A stretch of 64,000 nt of DNA from Thalassobacillus pellis (GCF_016908295.1 NZ_JAFBDO010000002.1:124001-188000), one strand, 5' to 3'; numbered from the stretch's first letter, positions 53,960 to 64,000 are shown. The notes: generated by a model from the letters alone, not told the origin. A program made the numbers and translations.

Positions 53960-54157
53960 ATGTCTGTGGCAATGTTAAATATGTATATATCATTTGCCGG
54001 TATCCTTTTTATGGTATTGGCGATTGGGCTCATCTTGCTGAGCCGCCATAAATTGAAAGGAATTGCAGCAGGAATTGTGGCGTTATTCGCTTACATATTC
54101 ATGTTTTTGTCCGGTATTATTATTATTTATATCGTCTTCAGCGGGCCGACGGGATAA
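53960..54157 (+). CDS. yphE: DUF2768 membrane protein YphE
   Basis: 65-residue protein of two membrane helices (YISFAGILFMVLAIGLILL and AAGIVALFAYIFMFLSGIIIIYIVF) joined by a basic turn (SRHKLKG). Matches YphE/DUF2768 in size, topology and position before yphF. Function unknown. AAAGGAGATGAC precedes the ATG. Confidence 0.85.
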   Translation: MSVAMLNMYISFAGILFMVLAIGLILLSRHKLKGIAAGIVALFAYIFMFLSGIIIIYIVFSGPTG

Positions 54158-54175
54158 TAGGCAAGGAGGAAAATT

Positions 54176-54895
54176 ATGAGAGTAATTCATATTGTGATGG
54201 CACCTCTTGTTTTAATGTTGCTGACTGGGTGTCTTTATCCGGAAAGCCGCCTTTCCAAAAATCAAATATCCAATCAGGCGCAGCTTGAGAACGTGCAGGA
54301 AGCTGTGAGTAAGTATAAAGAACAGGAACAAGGATTGATACCGATCCAAACAAAACCACAAGATACCCCGATATTCCAGAAATATCTCGTTGATTTCCAG
54401 AAATTGAAAGAAAACAACCTCATTTCTGATATACCTGGAAACGCTTTTCAAAATGGCGGTGTATATCAATACGTCATTGTTTATCCAGAGGACAATCCAA
54501 CTGTAAAGCTTATTGACTTAAGGCTTGCCGATCAACTTCGGTCCCTGCAATTCAAAATTCAGCGGTATCAGGCGAAAAATAAGTACGTGCCTTATGGCAG
54601 TAAAGTAGCCAAAGGAGTATTTGAAATCAAGTATGAACAATTGGGATTAGAAGCCCGTCCTACTGTCAATAGCCCTTATTCAGACAAGTTGCTGCCAATC
54701 TATCTCAATGGTAAAGGAGAATTGCTGATAGATTACCGCAAGGATTTGTATGACTTTTTACAAAAATACGAGCATAATTTCCAGACGGGTGAGGATATCC
54801 GATATATATTGGTCAATAACTCTCCATTTGTTCCAGCTTATTCACCTCCTTATACGATTGAAAACGGTGAACCTGTTTTCATGTCGGAGTCATAG
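54176..54895 (+). CDS. yphF: Lipoprotein YphF
   Basis: 239-residue predicted lipoprotein: signal peptide with lipobox L-T-G-C19. The mature part (KYKEQEQGLIPIQTKPQDTPIFQKYLVDF...) has no recognised domain. Located between yphE and spoIVA as in B. subtilis. AAGGAGGAA before ATG. Confidence 0.87.
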   Translation: MRVIHIVMAPLVLMLLTGCLYPESRLSKNQISNQAQLENVQEAVSKYKEQEQGLIPIQTKPQDTPIFQKYLVDFQKLKENNLISDIPGNAFQNGGVYQYVIVYPEDNPTVKLIDLRLADQLRSLQFKIQRYQAKNKYVPYGSKVAKGVFEIKYEQLGLEARPTVNSPYSDKLLPIYLNGKGELLIDYRKDLYDFLQKYEHNFQTGEDIRYILVNNSPFVPAYSPPYTIENGEPVFMSES

Positions 54896-54912
54896 GCGGG
54901 CATCATGGCTCA

Positions 54913-54960
54913 TAAGCATAAGAGACTGGTCGAACAACACCGTTTCTTATGCTTTTTTGA
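54913..54960 (+). terminator. Terminator of yphE-yphF
   Basis: AAGCATAAGAGAC pairs with GTTTCTTATGCTT (G-T allowed), long loop, then TTTTT. Confidence 0.85.
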
Positions 54961-55055
54961 TATTGATAAAGAGTATATAAGAAACTATTGCCGTTGCTTA
55001 TCGACAATCCATGCCTTTCCTTCAAATAAAAACGATAAAATATGAAAGACCAGTC

Positions 55056-55083
55056 ATATTTAAATAGGACAACATCATAGAAT
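55056..55083 (+). promoter_or_regulatory. Predicted sigma-E promoter of spoIVA
   Basis: ATA in TCATATT (55056-55058), 17 bases, then CATAGAAT (55076-55083), one base from the sigma-E consensus CATACAAT. spoIVA is a known sigma-E gene. Confidence 0.75.
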
Positions 55084-55142
55084 CATAATGTCATAGCTCG
55101 TGTAAGATTTAAGAGTCGAGGCAGATCAGGAGGGGATCTTTT

Positions 55143-56621
55143 TTGGAAAAAGTCGATATTTTCAAGGATATTTCCAAACGGACAAATGGGGATATTTATC
55201 TGGGTGTTGTCGGCGCTGTACGGACAGGTAAATCAACTTTCATCAAAAAGTTCATGGAGCTTGTAGTTTTACCGCAAATGGCTGAAGGATCAGAACGAGA
55301 AAGAGCCATGGATGAACTTCCGCAAAGTGCAGCAGGAAAGACGATTATGACCACAGAGCCTAAGTTCGTTCCGAATCAGGCAGTTTCCGTACCAGTGGAG
55401 GAAGGGCTCGACGTGAATATCCGTCTGGTAGACTGTGTGGGTTATGCGGTCAACGGTGCTATTGGCTATGAAGATGAGAACGGTCCGCGGATGATCCATA
55501 CGCCATGGTATGAAGAAGCTATTCCATTTCATGAAGCAGCGGAAATCGGTACAAGAAAAGTAATACAGGATCATTCTACGATAGGTGTGGTGGTCACAAC
55601 GGACGGGTCGATCGGTGAAATTGCCAGAAGTGATTACGTGGAGGCAGAAGAACGAATTGTCAATGAAATGAAGGAAGTGGGAAAACCCTTCATCATGATC
55701 ATCAATTCAGTTCAGCCATATCATCAGGATACAGAGATCTTACGGCAGCAGCTCTCTGAAAAATACGACATCCCTGTCCTGGCCCTGTCTGTTGAAGGAA
55801 TGCGGGAAGATGATGTCTATAGTGTTTTAAGAGAGGCACTATATGAGTTTCCAGTCCTGGAAGTCAACGTTAACTTGCCTAGCTGGGTAATGGTCCTAGA
55901 CCACGAGCATTGGTTGCGGGTAAGTTTTCAGTCAGCTATTGAAGAAACGGTTCAAGACATCAAGCGTCTCAGGGATGTTAGCAGGGTAGTGGGGAATTTC
56001 GATGCCTATGAATACATTTCAGGAGCTAATTTATCAGGAATGGAACTTGGTGAAGGGGTAGCCGAAATTGATCTTCAGGCACCGGATCACTTATATGATG
56101 TGGTACTAAAAGAAATTGTCGGGGAAGAAATAAGAGGCAAAGACCATTTATTGCAAATTATGCAGGACTTCTCCCATGCGAAGCGCGAATATGACCAAGT
56201 CGCTGATGCACTTAATATGGTGAAACAGACCGGATATGGTATCGCTGCACCGACTTTGCATGATATGGCACTGGAAGAACCTGAAATCATCCGTCAGGGT
56301 TCTCGCTTCGGTGTCAGGCTGAAAGCGGTAGCTCCATCTATCCACATGGTAAAAGTGGATGTTCATTCTGAATTTTCCCCGATAATCGGAACCGAAAAAC
56401 AGAGTGAGGAGCTTGTCAGGTATCTTATGCAGGATTTTGAAGAAGATCCATTGTCAATCTGGAATTCTGATATCTTTGGACGTTCCCTCAGCTCGATTGT
56501 TAGGGAAGGTATTCAAGCCAAACTCGCTTTAATGCCAGAAAACGCCAGATATAAATTGAAAGAAACACTCGAAAGAATCATTAATGAAGGATCAGGTGGT
56601 TTAATCGCTATTATCCTGTGA
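55143..56621 (+). CDS. spoIVA: Spore coat morphogenetic ATPase SpoIVA
   Basis: Polymerising ATPase that forms the coat basement layer on the forespore outer membrane. 492 residues, exactly the family length. Walker A GAVRTGKST (24-32, K30), sensor/base region in TMTEPKFVP-like (TTEPKFVPNQAV), and the conserved extreme C-terminus GGLIAIIL required for localisation. TTG start behind AGGAGGGGA and a sigma-E promoter. Confidence 0.98.
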   Translation: MEKVDIFKDISKRTNGDIYLGVVGAVRTGKSTFIKKFMELVVLPQMAEGSERERAMDELPQSAAGKTIMTTEPKFVPNQAVSVPVEEGLDVNIRLVDCVGYAVNGAIGYEDENGPRMIHTPWYEEAIPFHEAAEIGTRKVIQDHSTIGVVVTTDGSIGEIARSDYVEAEERIVNEMKEVGKPFIMIINSVQPYHQDTEILRQQLSEKYDIPVLALSVEGMREDDVYSVLREALYEFPVLEVNVNLPSWVMVLDHEHWLRVSFQSAIEETVQDIKRLRDVSRVVGNFDAYEYISGANLSGMELGEGVAEIDLQAPDHLYDVVLKEIVGEEIRGKDHLLQIMQDFSHAKREYDQVADALNMVKQTGYGIAAPTLHDMALEEPEIIRQGSRFGVRLKAVAPSIHMVKVDVHSEFSPIIGTEKQSEELVRYLMQDFEEDPLSIWNSDIFGRSLSSIVREGIQAKLALMPENARYKLKETLERIINEGSGGLIAIIL

Positions 56622-56648
56622 CGGCTCTTATATAGGGCCGTTTTTTTG
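56621..56648 (+). terminator. Terminator of spoIVA
   Basis: ACGGCTCTTATATAGGGCCGT stem-loop followed by TTTTTTG, immediately at the stop codon. Confidence 0.88.
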
Positions 56649-57065
56649 TTTTCTTGGAAAACGGGCGATATTTTTAGAAATGGGTTTAAATAAGCCTATT
56701 AACACGTTTTTTTTGCATTTAGCAGGAATATTTTTTCTTTTTTGCAGGATAAATGTATCAATATGTCGTATTATCGTAAAGAGAGTTGTGAGAAATCGGG
56801 TTAATCCTAGTCATATCAAGGGTTCGAGCTTTCTTGCATCTTAATTATGAATATGGTATTCTTCATGTACTGCAAGCAAGGAAAATGCAGTCAAATTGCG
56901 GTATTAAGCGGTTTTTGGGGAAGATATGTATTGAATTTCACCTGAAACTCGTTTAATATAAGGCATGTCATCCCAACAAGGATGGCAGCATGTACAGAAT
57001 ATTCCTGGATTGGTAGCAGAACCAAGTCCTGAGAATAGATTATCGCCCGAGAGGAGGTGAATGTC
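56649..57065 (+). promoter_or_regulatory. Long leader/promoter region of hbs
   Basis: About 400 non-coding bases. The best sigma-A match is TTGCAT (56834-56839), 17 bases, TATTCT (56857-56862), which would give a leader near 200 bases. B. subtilis hbs also has a long leader. No known riboswitch recognised. Confidence 0.5.
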
Positions 57066-57338
57066 ATGAACAAGACAGATCTAATCAATACTGTTTCTGA
57101 AAAAGCGGATCTTTCTAAAAAAGATGCAACGAAAGCAGTTGATTCTGTATTTGAATCAATCATGGATTCACTAAAAGATGGTGACAAAGTACAATTGATC
57201 GGTTTCGGTAACTTCGAAGTACGTGAGCGTGCTGCTCGTAAAGGCCGTAATCCGCAAACTGGTGAAGAAATCGAGATTTCTGCCAGCAAAGTACCTGCTT
57301 TCAAACCAGGTAAAGCCCTAAAAGATGCAGTAAAATAA
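57066..57338 (+). CDS. hbs: DNA-binding protein HU (HBsu)
   Basis: Nucleoid protein that bends DNA non-specifically. 90 residues with [26 protein letters not shown], the core [28 protein letters not shown] and [24 protein letters not shown] sits five bases before ATG 57066. A strong terminator follows. Codon use is highly biased, as expected for an abundant protein. Confidence 0.98.
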   Translation: MNKTDLINTVSEKADLSKKDATKAVDSVFESIMDSLKDGDKVQLIGFGNFEVRERAARKGRNPQTGEEIEISASKVPAFKPGKALKDAVK

Positions 57339-57696
57339 TCATCTACATAGGGCCAGCGAAAAAGGGTGCCATCCGAGCACCCTTTTTTACTTTCTGGAAA
57401 ATAAAAAAATAGTGGTTATGAAGGCCTCTCTACAGTGGGCTGCATCCAGTTTTAGAGCCTGCCCCTTGCGCTCACAAGCCGGTCCTCTCTGTGACAAAGA
57501 CCGTCACGGCGAGTCTTGGCTTAACTTTGTCGGTGGTGAGCAAAGCACTTGCGTTTTTGTTCCTTTCTATGAACATGAAGTGCCTTTCATAGATGTTATA
57601 TATGTATCATTTAGACAGGTGAGTGAAAAATAATATTGTGGTTTGACATCCAGCTGGATGTAGGCGATAGTAAATTACATAAAGGGAGTGGAGGAT
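57339..57696. other. Intergenic region hbs-mtrB
   Basis: Contains the hbs terminator and about 300 bases without a supportable gene; a 73-codon frame at 57412 has no ribosome site or family. The folE (mtrA) gene found here in B. subtilis is absent. Confidence 0.6.
57359..57388 (+). terminator. Terminator of hbs
   Basis: AAAAGGGTGC pairs with GCACCCTTTT around seven bases, followed by more Ts. Confidence 0.93.
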
Positions 57697-57921
57697 ATGA
57701 ATTTATCCGGTAATGATTTTTTCGTCATCAAGGCGTTGGAAAATGGGGTTAATGTAATCGGATTGACCAGAGGAACGGATACACGGTTTCATCATTCAGA
57801 AAAACTGGATAAGGGTGAAGTAATGATTGCCCAATTCACGGAACATACCTCTGCTGTAAAGGTCAGAGGGAAAGCGTTAATCCAGACAAGTCACGGGGAA
57901 GTCACAAACGAAGCAGATTAA
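57697..57921 (+). CDS. mtrB: trp RNA-binding attenuation protein TRAP
   Basis: Eleven-subunit ring protein that, with tryptophan, binds (G/U)AG repeats in trp leader RNA. 74 residues, nearly identical to B. subtilis TRAP in the core [38 protein letters not shown]-contact residues K36, K55 and R57 (K37, K56, R58 in B. subtilis) are kept. ATG 57697 rather than GTG 57688, as homologues begin MN. It is not paired with folE here. Confidence 0.96.
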   Translation: MNLSGNDFFVIKALENGVNVIGLTRGTDTRFHHSEKLDKGEVMIAQFTEHTSAVKVRGKALIQTSHGEVTNEAD

Positions 57922-57967
57922 CAAGTATATCTGCCAATACATATCAAAGGCGGGGGACAACGATTTA

Positions 57968-57976
57968 TGCTATAAT
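57968..57976 (+). promoter_or_regulatory. Extended -10 promoter element of hepS operon
   Basis: TGCTATAAT (57968-57976) is an extended -10 (TGN-TATAAT). No -35 is evident, as is usual for this class. It lies 37 bases before hepS. Confidence 0.55.
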
Positions 57977-58012
57977 GATTGTGGTTCAATTCGTCTATCA
58001 GAAAGGACTCAG

Positions 58013-58816
58013 GTGATCCAGGTGACTACAGTAGAACTTGATATTAAGCACTTAAAACAAAAAATAGCCGATAAAGTTCGCCATCCTTTTTTAGCAAAAT
58101 TCGTCTCTGACCCAATCATAGATGAAGACAAGCTGGTAATATTGACCTCTATTATGGACAACACGGGGCTCTCTCCAATCAAAAAAGAACAATATATCAT
58201 CACTACGATGCTCGTACAGATTGCACTGGATACCCATGATCTGGTTTCGTTGTCTGACTCCGGTGAAGATCAAGTGACTGTCAGAAATCGGCAACTAACT
58301 GTTCTGGCTGGCGATTATTACAGCGGAATGTATTACTACCTGCTTTCCCAACTGGATGATATACCAATGATCCATACACTGGCTTCAGCAATAAAAGATA
58401 TCAACGAGCAGAAAATGGAACTTTATTATAAAGATGTCGAATCATTCCAGGAATTCATGAATGGGCTTAAAACTGTGGAATCCCTCTTAATTCAACGTGT
58501 TGCCGAGTATGTAAAACGTGCCAGCATAAATGATGTAGCAGGTGAATGGCTACTCACAAAGAAATTATTGAATGAGCAGAGGAATGTACAACAGGATGGC
58601 TATTCCCCATTGCTGGATCTGTTAGTAAAAGACAGGCTGACCAATACTACCTACTCTCAAATCATGAAGAGTGTTGATCTGATGATTCAAAGGAATCTTT
58701 CTCGTCTTGAAGTGACCATTTCCCATCTACCCCTGCATTTCAACAATTTGAAATCCTATGTTCATACCACATTGAGTGAACAACACTATCAGAACCAAGT
58801 AGCAGAAGAGGGATAA
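58013..58816 (+). CDS. hepS: Heptaprenyl diphosphate synthase component I
   Basis: Small regulatory subunit that pairs with HepT to make the C35 side chain of menaquinone-7. 267 residues; features include [46 protein letters not shown] and a helical C-terminus. GTG 58013 uses GAAAGGA; GTG 58022 is an alternative. Operon hepS-menH-hepT is intact. Confidence 0.93.
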   Translation: MIQVTTVELDIKHLKQKIADKVRHPFLAKFVSDPIIDEDKLVILTSIMDNTGLSPIKKEQYIITTMLVQIALDTHDLVSLSDSGEDQVTVRNRQLTVLAGDYYSGMYYYLLSQLDDIPMIHTLASAIKDINEQKMELYYKDVESFQEFMNGLKTVESLLIQRVAEYVKRASINDVAGEWLLTKKLLNEQRNVQQDGYSPLLDLLVKDRLTNTTYSQIMKSVDLMIQRNLSRLEVTISHLPLHFNNLKSYVHTTLSEQHYQNQVAEEG

Positions 58817-58818
58817 AC

Positions 58819-59526
58819 ATGCAGCAAACGAAGGAAGAACGCGTCCACCATGTCTTTGAAAAAATATATAAACGATATGATATCATGAATTCTGTGATAT
58901 CTTTTCAACGCCATAAAGCCTGGCGGAAGGATGTAATGAAACAGATGAATGTGAAACCGGGTGATAAAGCACTGGACGTCTGCTGTGGTACAGGAGATTG
59001 GACGGTAGCCCTAGCTGATAAAGTAGGGCCGGAAGGAAAAGTGATTGGTCTGGATTTCAGTCTGAATATGCTGTCAGTCGGAATCAGGAAAAAGCTGGCC
59101 GGCCGTTTGTCACAAATGGAATTTCAACATGGCAATGCTATGGAATTACCTTTTGAAGACAATAGCTTCGATTATGTGACCATTGGGTTTGGTTTGCGGA
59201 ATGTACCGGAGTATATGCAAGTATTGAAAGAAATGACGCGCGTAGTCAAACCTGGCGGAAAAGTAATATGCTTAGAGACATCCCAGCCGACAATCCCTGG
59301 ATTCAGGCAGGGATATTATTTTTATTTTAAATATATCATGCCTTTGTTTGGCAGGTTGTTTGCAAAGAGCTACCAGGAATATAGTTGGCTGCACGAATCA
59401 GCGAAAGACTTTCCTGGAAAGTCTGAGCTTGCTGCCTTATTTGAAGGAGCAGGCCTTGAGAACGTAAGAGTAAAGTCTTATACCGGCGGTGTAGCTGCCA
59501 TGCATATGGGTGAGAAATTAACATGA
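58819..59526 (+). CDS. menH: Demethylmenaquinone methyltransferase
   Basis: SAM-dependent C-methylation giving menaquinone (UbiE/MenG family; menH in older B. subtilis naming). 235 residues. [21 protein letters not shown]-binding [24 protein letters not shown], and [29 protein letters not shown]. Two bases separate it from the hepS stop. Confidence 0.96.
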   Translation: MQQTKEERVHHVFEKIYKRYDIMNSVISFQRHKAWRKDVMKQMNVKPGDKALDVCCGTGDWTVALADKVGPEGKVIGLDFSLNMLSVGIRKKLAGRLSQMEFQHGNAMELPFEDNSFDYVTIGFGLRNVPEYMQVLKEMTRVVKPGGKVICLETSQPTIPGFRQGYYFYFKYIMPLFGRLFAKSYQEYSWLHESAKDFPGKSELAALFEGAGLENVRVKSYTGGVAAMHMGEKLT

Positions 59527-59545
59527 TACCACAAGGGTGAACTCC

Positions 59546-60520
59546 ATGAAGCTAGCAATGATATATTCATTTTTAAAGCAGGATTTAACTAAAATAGAAG
59601 AAGCGATCAACCATACCATTCAGGCTCAGCATCCTGTTTTGCGTGAAGCATCCACTCAGCTATTACAGGCCGGCGGGAAACGGATCCGTCCCGTCTTTGT
59701 CCTTCTTGCGGGAAAATTCGGGGATTATCGCCTGGACAGGATGAAAGCAGTTGCCGTAGCACTGGAATTAATACATATGGCTTCATTGGTCCATGACGAC
59801 GTAATCGACGATGCCGAACTGCGGCGCGGACAACCGACCATCAAAGCTCGCTGGGACAACCGGATTGCCATGTATACAGGAGATTACATCTTTGCAAGGT
59901 CATTGGAAGCTTTATCTGTTTTGGAAGAACCAAGAGCACACCAGACACTGGCCAAAACAATTGTCGAAGTTTGTGTAGGAGAAATCGAGCAAATCAAGGA
60001 TAAATACCGCCTTGATCAGAACTTGCGTGACTATTTGAGAAGAATTAAACGCAAGACGGCACTTCTAATTGCAGTAAGCTGCCGTCTTGGTGCGATAGCA
60101 TCGAATGCTCCTAAGGATTATGAACAGGCACTATTTCATTATGGTTATAATGTGGGAATGTCCTACCAAATAATTGACGATGTTCTCGACTTTACTGCTT
60201 CTGAGTCGGAATTGGGAAAGCCTGCAGGAGGCGACTTGCTTCAAGGGAATATAACTGTTCCGGTTTTGTATGCAATGGAAGATGCTGAATTCAAGCATGA
60301 CTTGAGAGAATTGTTTTCCGGAGATCCAGAGGGTTTGACCCATAGAGATTTACAGCCTGTAATAAGTAAAATAAAAAATAGTGACGCTATTGAACGCTCT
60401 CTGCAGCTTAGCGACCGCTATTTGGCGAAAGCTTACCAGTCTCTTGAAGTATTACCAGCAGGCAGGAATAAGCAGACATTGAGGGACATTGCAAAATACA
60501 TTGGAAAAAGAAGGTCATAA
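59546..60520 (+). CDS. hepT: Heptaprenyl diphosphate synthase component II
   Basis: Catalytic prenyltransferase subunit. 324 residues. First aspartate-rich motif LVHDDVIDDAELRRG and second QIIDDVLDFTAS, plus GGKRIRPVFVLL for isopentenyl diphosphate. ATG 59546 has AAGGGTGA six bases upstream; GTG 59537 lies within the site. Confidence 0.95.
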   Translation: MKLAMIYSFLKQDLTKIEEAINHTIQAQHPVLREASTQLLQAGGKRIRPVFVLLAGKFGDYRLDRMKAVAVALELIHMASLVHDDVIDDAELRRGQPTIKARWDNRIAMYTGDYIFARSLEALSVLEEPRAHQTLAKTIVEVCVGEIEQIKDKYRLDQNLRDYLRRIKRKTALLIAVSCRLGAIASNAPKDYEQALFHYGYNVGMSYQIIDDVLDFTASESELGKPAGGDLLQGNITVPVLYAMEDAEFKHDLRELFSGDPEGLTHRDLQPVISKIKNSDAIERSLQLSDRYLAKAYQSLEVLPAGRNKQTLRDIAKYIGKRRS

Positions 60521-60610
60521 CGAGATTGCCACAGCCCCTATTATCTGGTAGAATCTTCTACGGTAATAGTTTTAAGCGCTTACACAAATACATATGATGA
60601 GGTGTTGACA

Positions 60611-61057
60611 ATGGAAAAAACTTTTTTAATGGTTAAGCCGGATGGAGTACAACGGAACTTGATTGGTGAAATCGTGTCACGTTTCGAAGATAAAGGCTTT
60701 AAATTAGCTGGAGCAAAATTGATGAATATTCCTCAGTCACTTGCCGAAACACATTATGGTGAGCATAGCGATAAGCCTTTCTTCAGTGAACTGGTAGAAT
60801 TTATTACATCAGGCCCAGTATTCGCAATGGTGTGGGAAGGGGAGAATGTCATCGCTGGCGCCCGTCAAATGATGGGTAAAACTAACCCGCAAGATGCACT
60901 GCCAGGTACAATTCGCGGCGACTTTGGTGTCACAGTAGGTAAAAATATCATCCACGGTTCTGATTCACCTGAAAGCGCAGAGCGTGAAATAAGTTTGTTC
61001 TTTGAAAACGAACAAATCCTTTCGTATGATAAAAATGATCAAAACTGGGTCTACTAA
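60611..61057 (+). CDS. ndk: Nucleoside diphosphate kinase
   Basis: Equilibrates nucleoside tri- and diphosphates through a phospho-histidine. 148 residues; [18 protein letters not shown] at the start and the catalytic histidine in [19 protein letters not shown] 60611 after GAGGTG; GTG/TTG codons just upstream are not used. Located between hepT and cheR as in B. subtilis. Confidence 0.97.
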   Translation: MEKTFLMVKPDGVQRNLIGEIVSRFEDKGFKLAGAKLMNIPQSLAETHYGEHSDKPFFSELVEFITSGPVFAMVWEGENVIAGARQMMGKTNPQDALPGTIRGDFGVTVGKNIIHGSDSPESAEREISLFFENEQILSYDKNDQNWVY

Positions 61058-61100
61058 AACTTTAATAGAAGCGGCTGTTGCAAAAAGCCGTTTTGATATA

Positions 61101-61141
61101 AAAAACTACGAAGAAATTGATTTTTCTTCGTAGTTTTTTTG
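61101..61141 (+). terminator. Terminator of ndk
   Basis: AAAAACTACGAAGAAA pairs with TTTCTTCGTAGTTTTT (perfect), then extra Ts. A smaller imperfect hairpin lies just upstream (GCGGCT ... AGCCGTTTT). Confidence 0.92.
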
Positions 61142-61377
61142 TTTTTAGCTAATGGACATGCGGACCACTCCGTCTGTTTCAGGAGTTGTGGACATTATAG
61201 CTAATGCAGCAATTTTTTTGTATGTAAAAAGAAGATTATTGCAACGATGATTGCCAATTTGGGCAGGGAAACAATGAGACACCATTGGGAAAGAAAAGTT
61301 TTTTAACAAGGAAATCCCCTTTTTATATTGGCTGCTGTTAAAGTTTATAACGATATAAGGTTACATCATGGTTGATT

Positions 61378-61551
61378 CCACGATGAGTGAGAGGCGGTGA
61401 CGTCTGCGGGAACAGCGCGAGCCGAAGATCCACTTGGTCAAGTGATCTTTTTGACCAAGTTAGCAGAGGCCGTGCCCGCGGCAAGCATCCGCCGGCAAGC
61501 GATTCGTGAGAATTAACAACAAACTTTAACATCTCGAAAATAAAGGACTTT
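61378..61551. repeat. Palindromic dispersed repeat, copy B
   Basis: 174-base element matching 25875-26049 end to end (CCACGATGAG to AAAGGACTTT). Central inverted repeat CACTTGGTCAAGTGATC / TTTTTGACCAAGTT; flanking arms GAGGCGGTGACGTCTGCGGG and CCGTGCCCGCGGCAAGCATCC are loosely complementary. Ends TTGATTCCACGA and TTCGTGAGAATTAACAA are imperfect inverted repeats. Confidence 0.85.
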
Positions 61552-61676
61552 ATCAGAATGTTTTTTATTTCTATTGTGAAAATACCGTTTATTAACGGTA
61601 ACTACTCTAATAAAATCTTTACACTCCAGAGAAGTTCGGGTAATCTTAAGCAAAAGGAGCAGAAGGGAAAAAATAG

Positions 61677-62453
<777 letters not shown>

Positions 62454-62456
62454 AAA

Positions 62457-62495
62457 AAGCCCTGCTGCGAAAATCATTCCAGCGGGCTATTTTTG
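62457..62495 (+). terminator. Terminator of cheR
   Basis: AAAGCCCTGCTG pairs with CAGCGGGCT (one bulge), followed by ATTTTTGTTTT. Confidence 0.8.
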
Positions 62496-62620
62496 TTTTG
62501 ATGGCAGTCCATCCAGCGCTTTATCGCTTTTATATTTTAACCTGTTAAAACATTTCTTGCACACAAGTGCGAAAAGATATGATATAGTAGAACGTAAAAT
62601 TCGATACTGGAGGGACTCCG

Positions 62621-63787
62621 ATGCGCTATTTAACTGCAGGAGAATCACATGGAAAACAATTGACGACTATTATAGAAGGATTACCATCCCATTTACCATT
62701 ATTGAGTGATCAGATTAACGAGTCCTTAATCAGACGCCAGGGTGGCTATGGCCGTGGGCGGCGGATGCAGATCGAAAAGGACTTGGTTGAAATAACGGCT
62801 GGTGTACGTCACGGTTATACGCTAGGTTCACCGATTTCCTTAGTGATTAACAATGATGACTTTAAACATTGGCAAAACATAATGGGCGAACAGCCTATTC
62901 CGGAAGATGAAGAAGTACGCCGGACGATATCCCGTCCAAGACCAGGGCATGCGGATTTGAATGGCGGGATGAAATACGGCCACAGAGATTTACGTAATGT
63001 TCTTGAGCGCTCCTCCGCCCGGGAAACAGCAGCACGTGTGGCAGCTGGTTCCGTAGCTAAGGTCCTGCTCAAGGAGTTAGGCGTATCCATTGGAGCTTAT
63101 GTAAGGGAAATTGCCGGAATAGTAAGTGAATTTGATGAGACTATGGCATTAAAGGACAGGATTGAGTCTTCTGAACAATCACCTGTACGGACACTTGATA
63201 AATCAGCGGAAGCAAAGATGATGTCAGCAATTGACCAGGCCAAAAAAGAAGGAGATTCCATAGGAGGAGTGGTAGAAGTATACGTAGAAGGTATGCCGCC
63301 AGGGGTAGGCTCTTATGTCCAGTATGACCGTAAGCTTGACAGCAGGATTGCAGGAAGTGTCGTAAGTATCAATGCCTTCAAGGGGGTAGAGTTTGGGATT
63401 GGCTTTGAAGCCGGACGTAGAAATGGCAGCAAGGTACATGATGAGATTGCCTGGGAACCTTCCCGTGGTTACTACCGTAAAACGAATAGACTCGGAGGTT
63501 TTGAAGGTGGAATGACTACTGGAATGCCACTTGTTGTAAAAGGGGTAATGAAACCGATACCGACTCTTTATAAACCATTACAAAGCGTTGATATAGAAAC
63601 GAAGGAACCTTTCGCTGCCAGTATAGAGCGTTCGGATTCCTGTGCCGTCCCGGCGGCTTCTGTTGTCATGGAGCATGTAGTCGCATTCGAACTGGCTCGT
63701 GCGTTATTAGAGCAATTCCCGGGTGATTACTTCCCACGAATGAAACAGGCTGTGGAGGCTTACCGTGAAGAGGTGAAAAATTTCTAA
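62621..63787 (+). CDS. aroC: Chorismate synthase
   Basis: FMN-dependent conversion of EPSP to chorismate. 388 residues; family signatures [67 protein letters not shown] and the C-terminal [30 protein letters not shown] precedes the ATG. It abuts aroB, as in the B. subtilis aroF-aroB-aroH order. Confidence 0.97.
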   Translation: MRYLTAGESHGKQLTTIIEGLPSHLPLLSDQINESLIRRQGGYGRGRRMQIEKDLVEITAGVRHGYTLGSPISLVINNDDFKHWQNIMGEQPIPEDEEVRRTISRPRPGHADLNGGMKYGHRDLRNVLERSSARETAARVAAGSVAKVLLKELGVSIGAYVREIAGIVSEFDETMALKDRIESSEQSPVRTLDKSAEAKMMSAIDQAKKEGDSIGGVVEVYVEGMPPGVGSYVQYDRKLDSRIAGSVVSINAFKGVEFGIGFEAGRRNGSKVHDEIAWEPSRGYYRKTNRLGGFEGGMTTGMPLVVKGVMKPIPTLYKPLQSVDIETKEPFAASIERSDSCAVPAASVVMEHVVAFELARALLEQFPGDYFPRMKQAVEAYREEVKNF

Positions 63788-64000
63788 ATGAAACAGTTGA
63801 CTGTCCAATCAAGCCATCATAAATATAAGGTAAGCGTTGGCCCACAACTGAGACAACAGGCCGGTGAATTACTTGAAAGAGAATACAGTAAAATTCTGAT
63901 CATTACAGACACTAGTGTTGCACCTTTATATTTGAGGGATGTTCGAGCTTCTTTTACAAAATCGGAAGTTTTTACAGGAACGGTTCCGGCAGGGGAAGCA
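63788..64000 (+). CDS. aroB: 3-dehydroquinate synthase, N-terminal part (3' truncated by window)
   Basis: The first 71 codons are present, starting one base after the aroC stop. Sequence such as HHKYKVSVGPQLR and KILIITDTSVAPLYL matches the N-terminal NAD-binding half of AroB; the final visible residues (TVPAGEA) lead into the conserved GE-x-K-x3-T region. Function: second step of the shikimate pathway. Confidence 0.9.
   Translation, partial: MKQLTVQSSHHKYKVSVGPQLRQQAGELLEREYSKILIITDTSVAPLYLRDVRASFTKSEVFTGTVPAGEA

Larger units (their letters stand above)
61058..61676. other. Long intergenic region ndk-cheR
   Basis: Holds a terminator (61101-61140), the shared 18-mer (61248-61265), a segment similar to 42847-42882, and palindromic repeat copy B (61378-61551). 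No protein-coding gene supported in these 619 bases. Confidence 0.8.

Noticed and set aside
57412-57633. 73-codon frame between hbs and mtrB
   Set aside because: No Shine-Dalgarno, no recognisable domain; a degenerate intergenic repeat is more likely.

Overview
The window is one contiguous chromosomal stretch of a low-GC, endospore-forming Bacillota, almost certainly Bacillaceae. Gene order follows the Bacillus subtilis spoIIA-spoVA-lysA, ribT-scpAB, dacB-spmAB, resABCDE-sigX-rsiX, fer-ypbB-recS, gudB-ypdA, prsW-sleB-ypeB, cmk-der-gpsA, spoIVA-hbs-mtrB-hepS-menH-hepT-ndk-cheR-aroC-aroB blocks, with a few insertions and losses. The spacing of starts (frequent GTG/TTG, strong AGGAGG-type sites) and intrinsic terminators are typical of Firmicutes. 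I see no phage, insertion sequence, rRNA, tRNA or CRISPR. I cannot name the genus; a halophilic or marine relative of Bacillus is only a guess.

Layout. 1-10 kb: end of pdp, then dacF, the sigma-F operon (spoIIAA-spoIIAB-sigF), a terminator, a sigma-G promoter and spoVAA-AB-AC-AD-AE-AF, then lysA-ppiB. 10-18 kb: a small M50-like protease, two tiny membrane ORFs, an orphan ribT, ypuF, a YjcZ-type sporulation peptide, scpA-scpB, an unknown gene, ypuI, dacB-spmA-spmB and rluB. 18-28 kb: resABC, resDE, a cobalamin riboswitch ahead of a DUF4430 lipoprotein and an ECF S component, a palindromic repeat, then sigX-rsiX behind a sigma-X-type promoter. 28-38 kb: an XRE regulator, fer, ypbB-recS-ypbD, the cotJ cluster, a CBS-domain protein, a membrane protein, a phosphoesterase, a MerR/B12-binding (CarH-like) regulator, ypbH and ddl. 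38-50 kb: gudB, ypdA, ansA, prsW, sleB-ypeB, motI, ypfB, cmk, plsC, ypfD, fni. 50-64 kb: yphA, der, gpsA, spoVIF, yphE, yphF, spoIVA, hbs, mtrB, hepS-menH-hepT, ndk, a second palindromic repeat copy, cheR, aroC and the start of aroB.

How the genes work together. Much of the window serves sporulation: forespore sigma-F control, dipicolinic acid import (SpoVA), mother-cell coat base (SpoIVA, CotJ, SpoVIF), core dehydration (DacB, SpmA, SpmB) and germination (SleB, YpeB). I could read matching developmental promoters directly: sigma-H before spoIIAA, sigma-G before spoVAA, sigma-E before cotJA and spoIVA, sigma-K before spoVIF and the YjcZ-like gene. A second theme is respiration and redox (cytochrome c maturation ResABC, ResDE, menaquinone synthesis, ferredoxin, bacillithiol disulfide reductase). 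A third is vitamin B12: a riboswitch-controlled putative uptake cassette and, 11 kb away, a B12-binding MerR regulator with CarH-type ligand motifs.

The least explained features are the B12 cassette, the CarH-like regulator with its own inverted-repeat operator, a 175-bp palindromic element in two copies, and a thrice-repeated GCGGTCTG hairpin.
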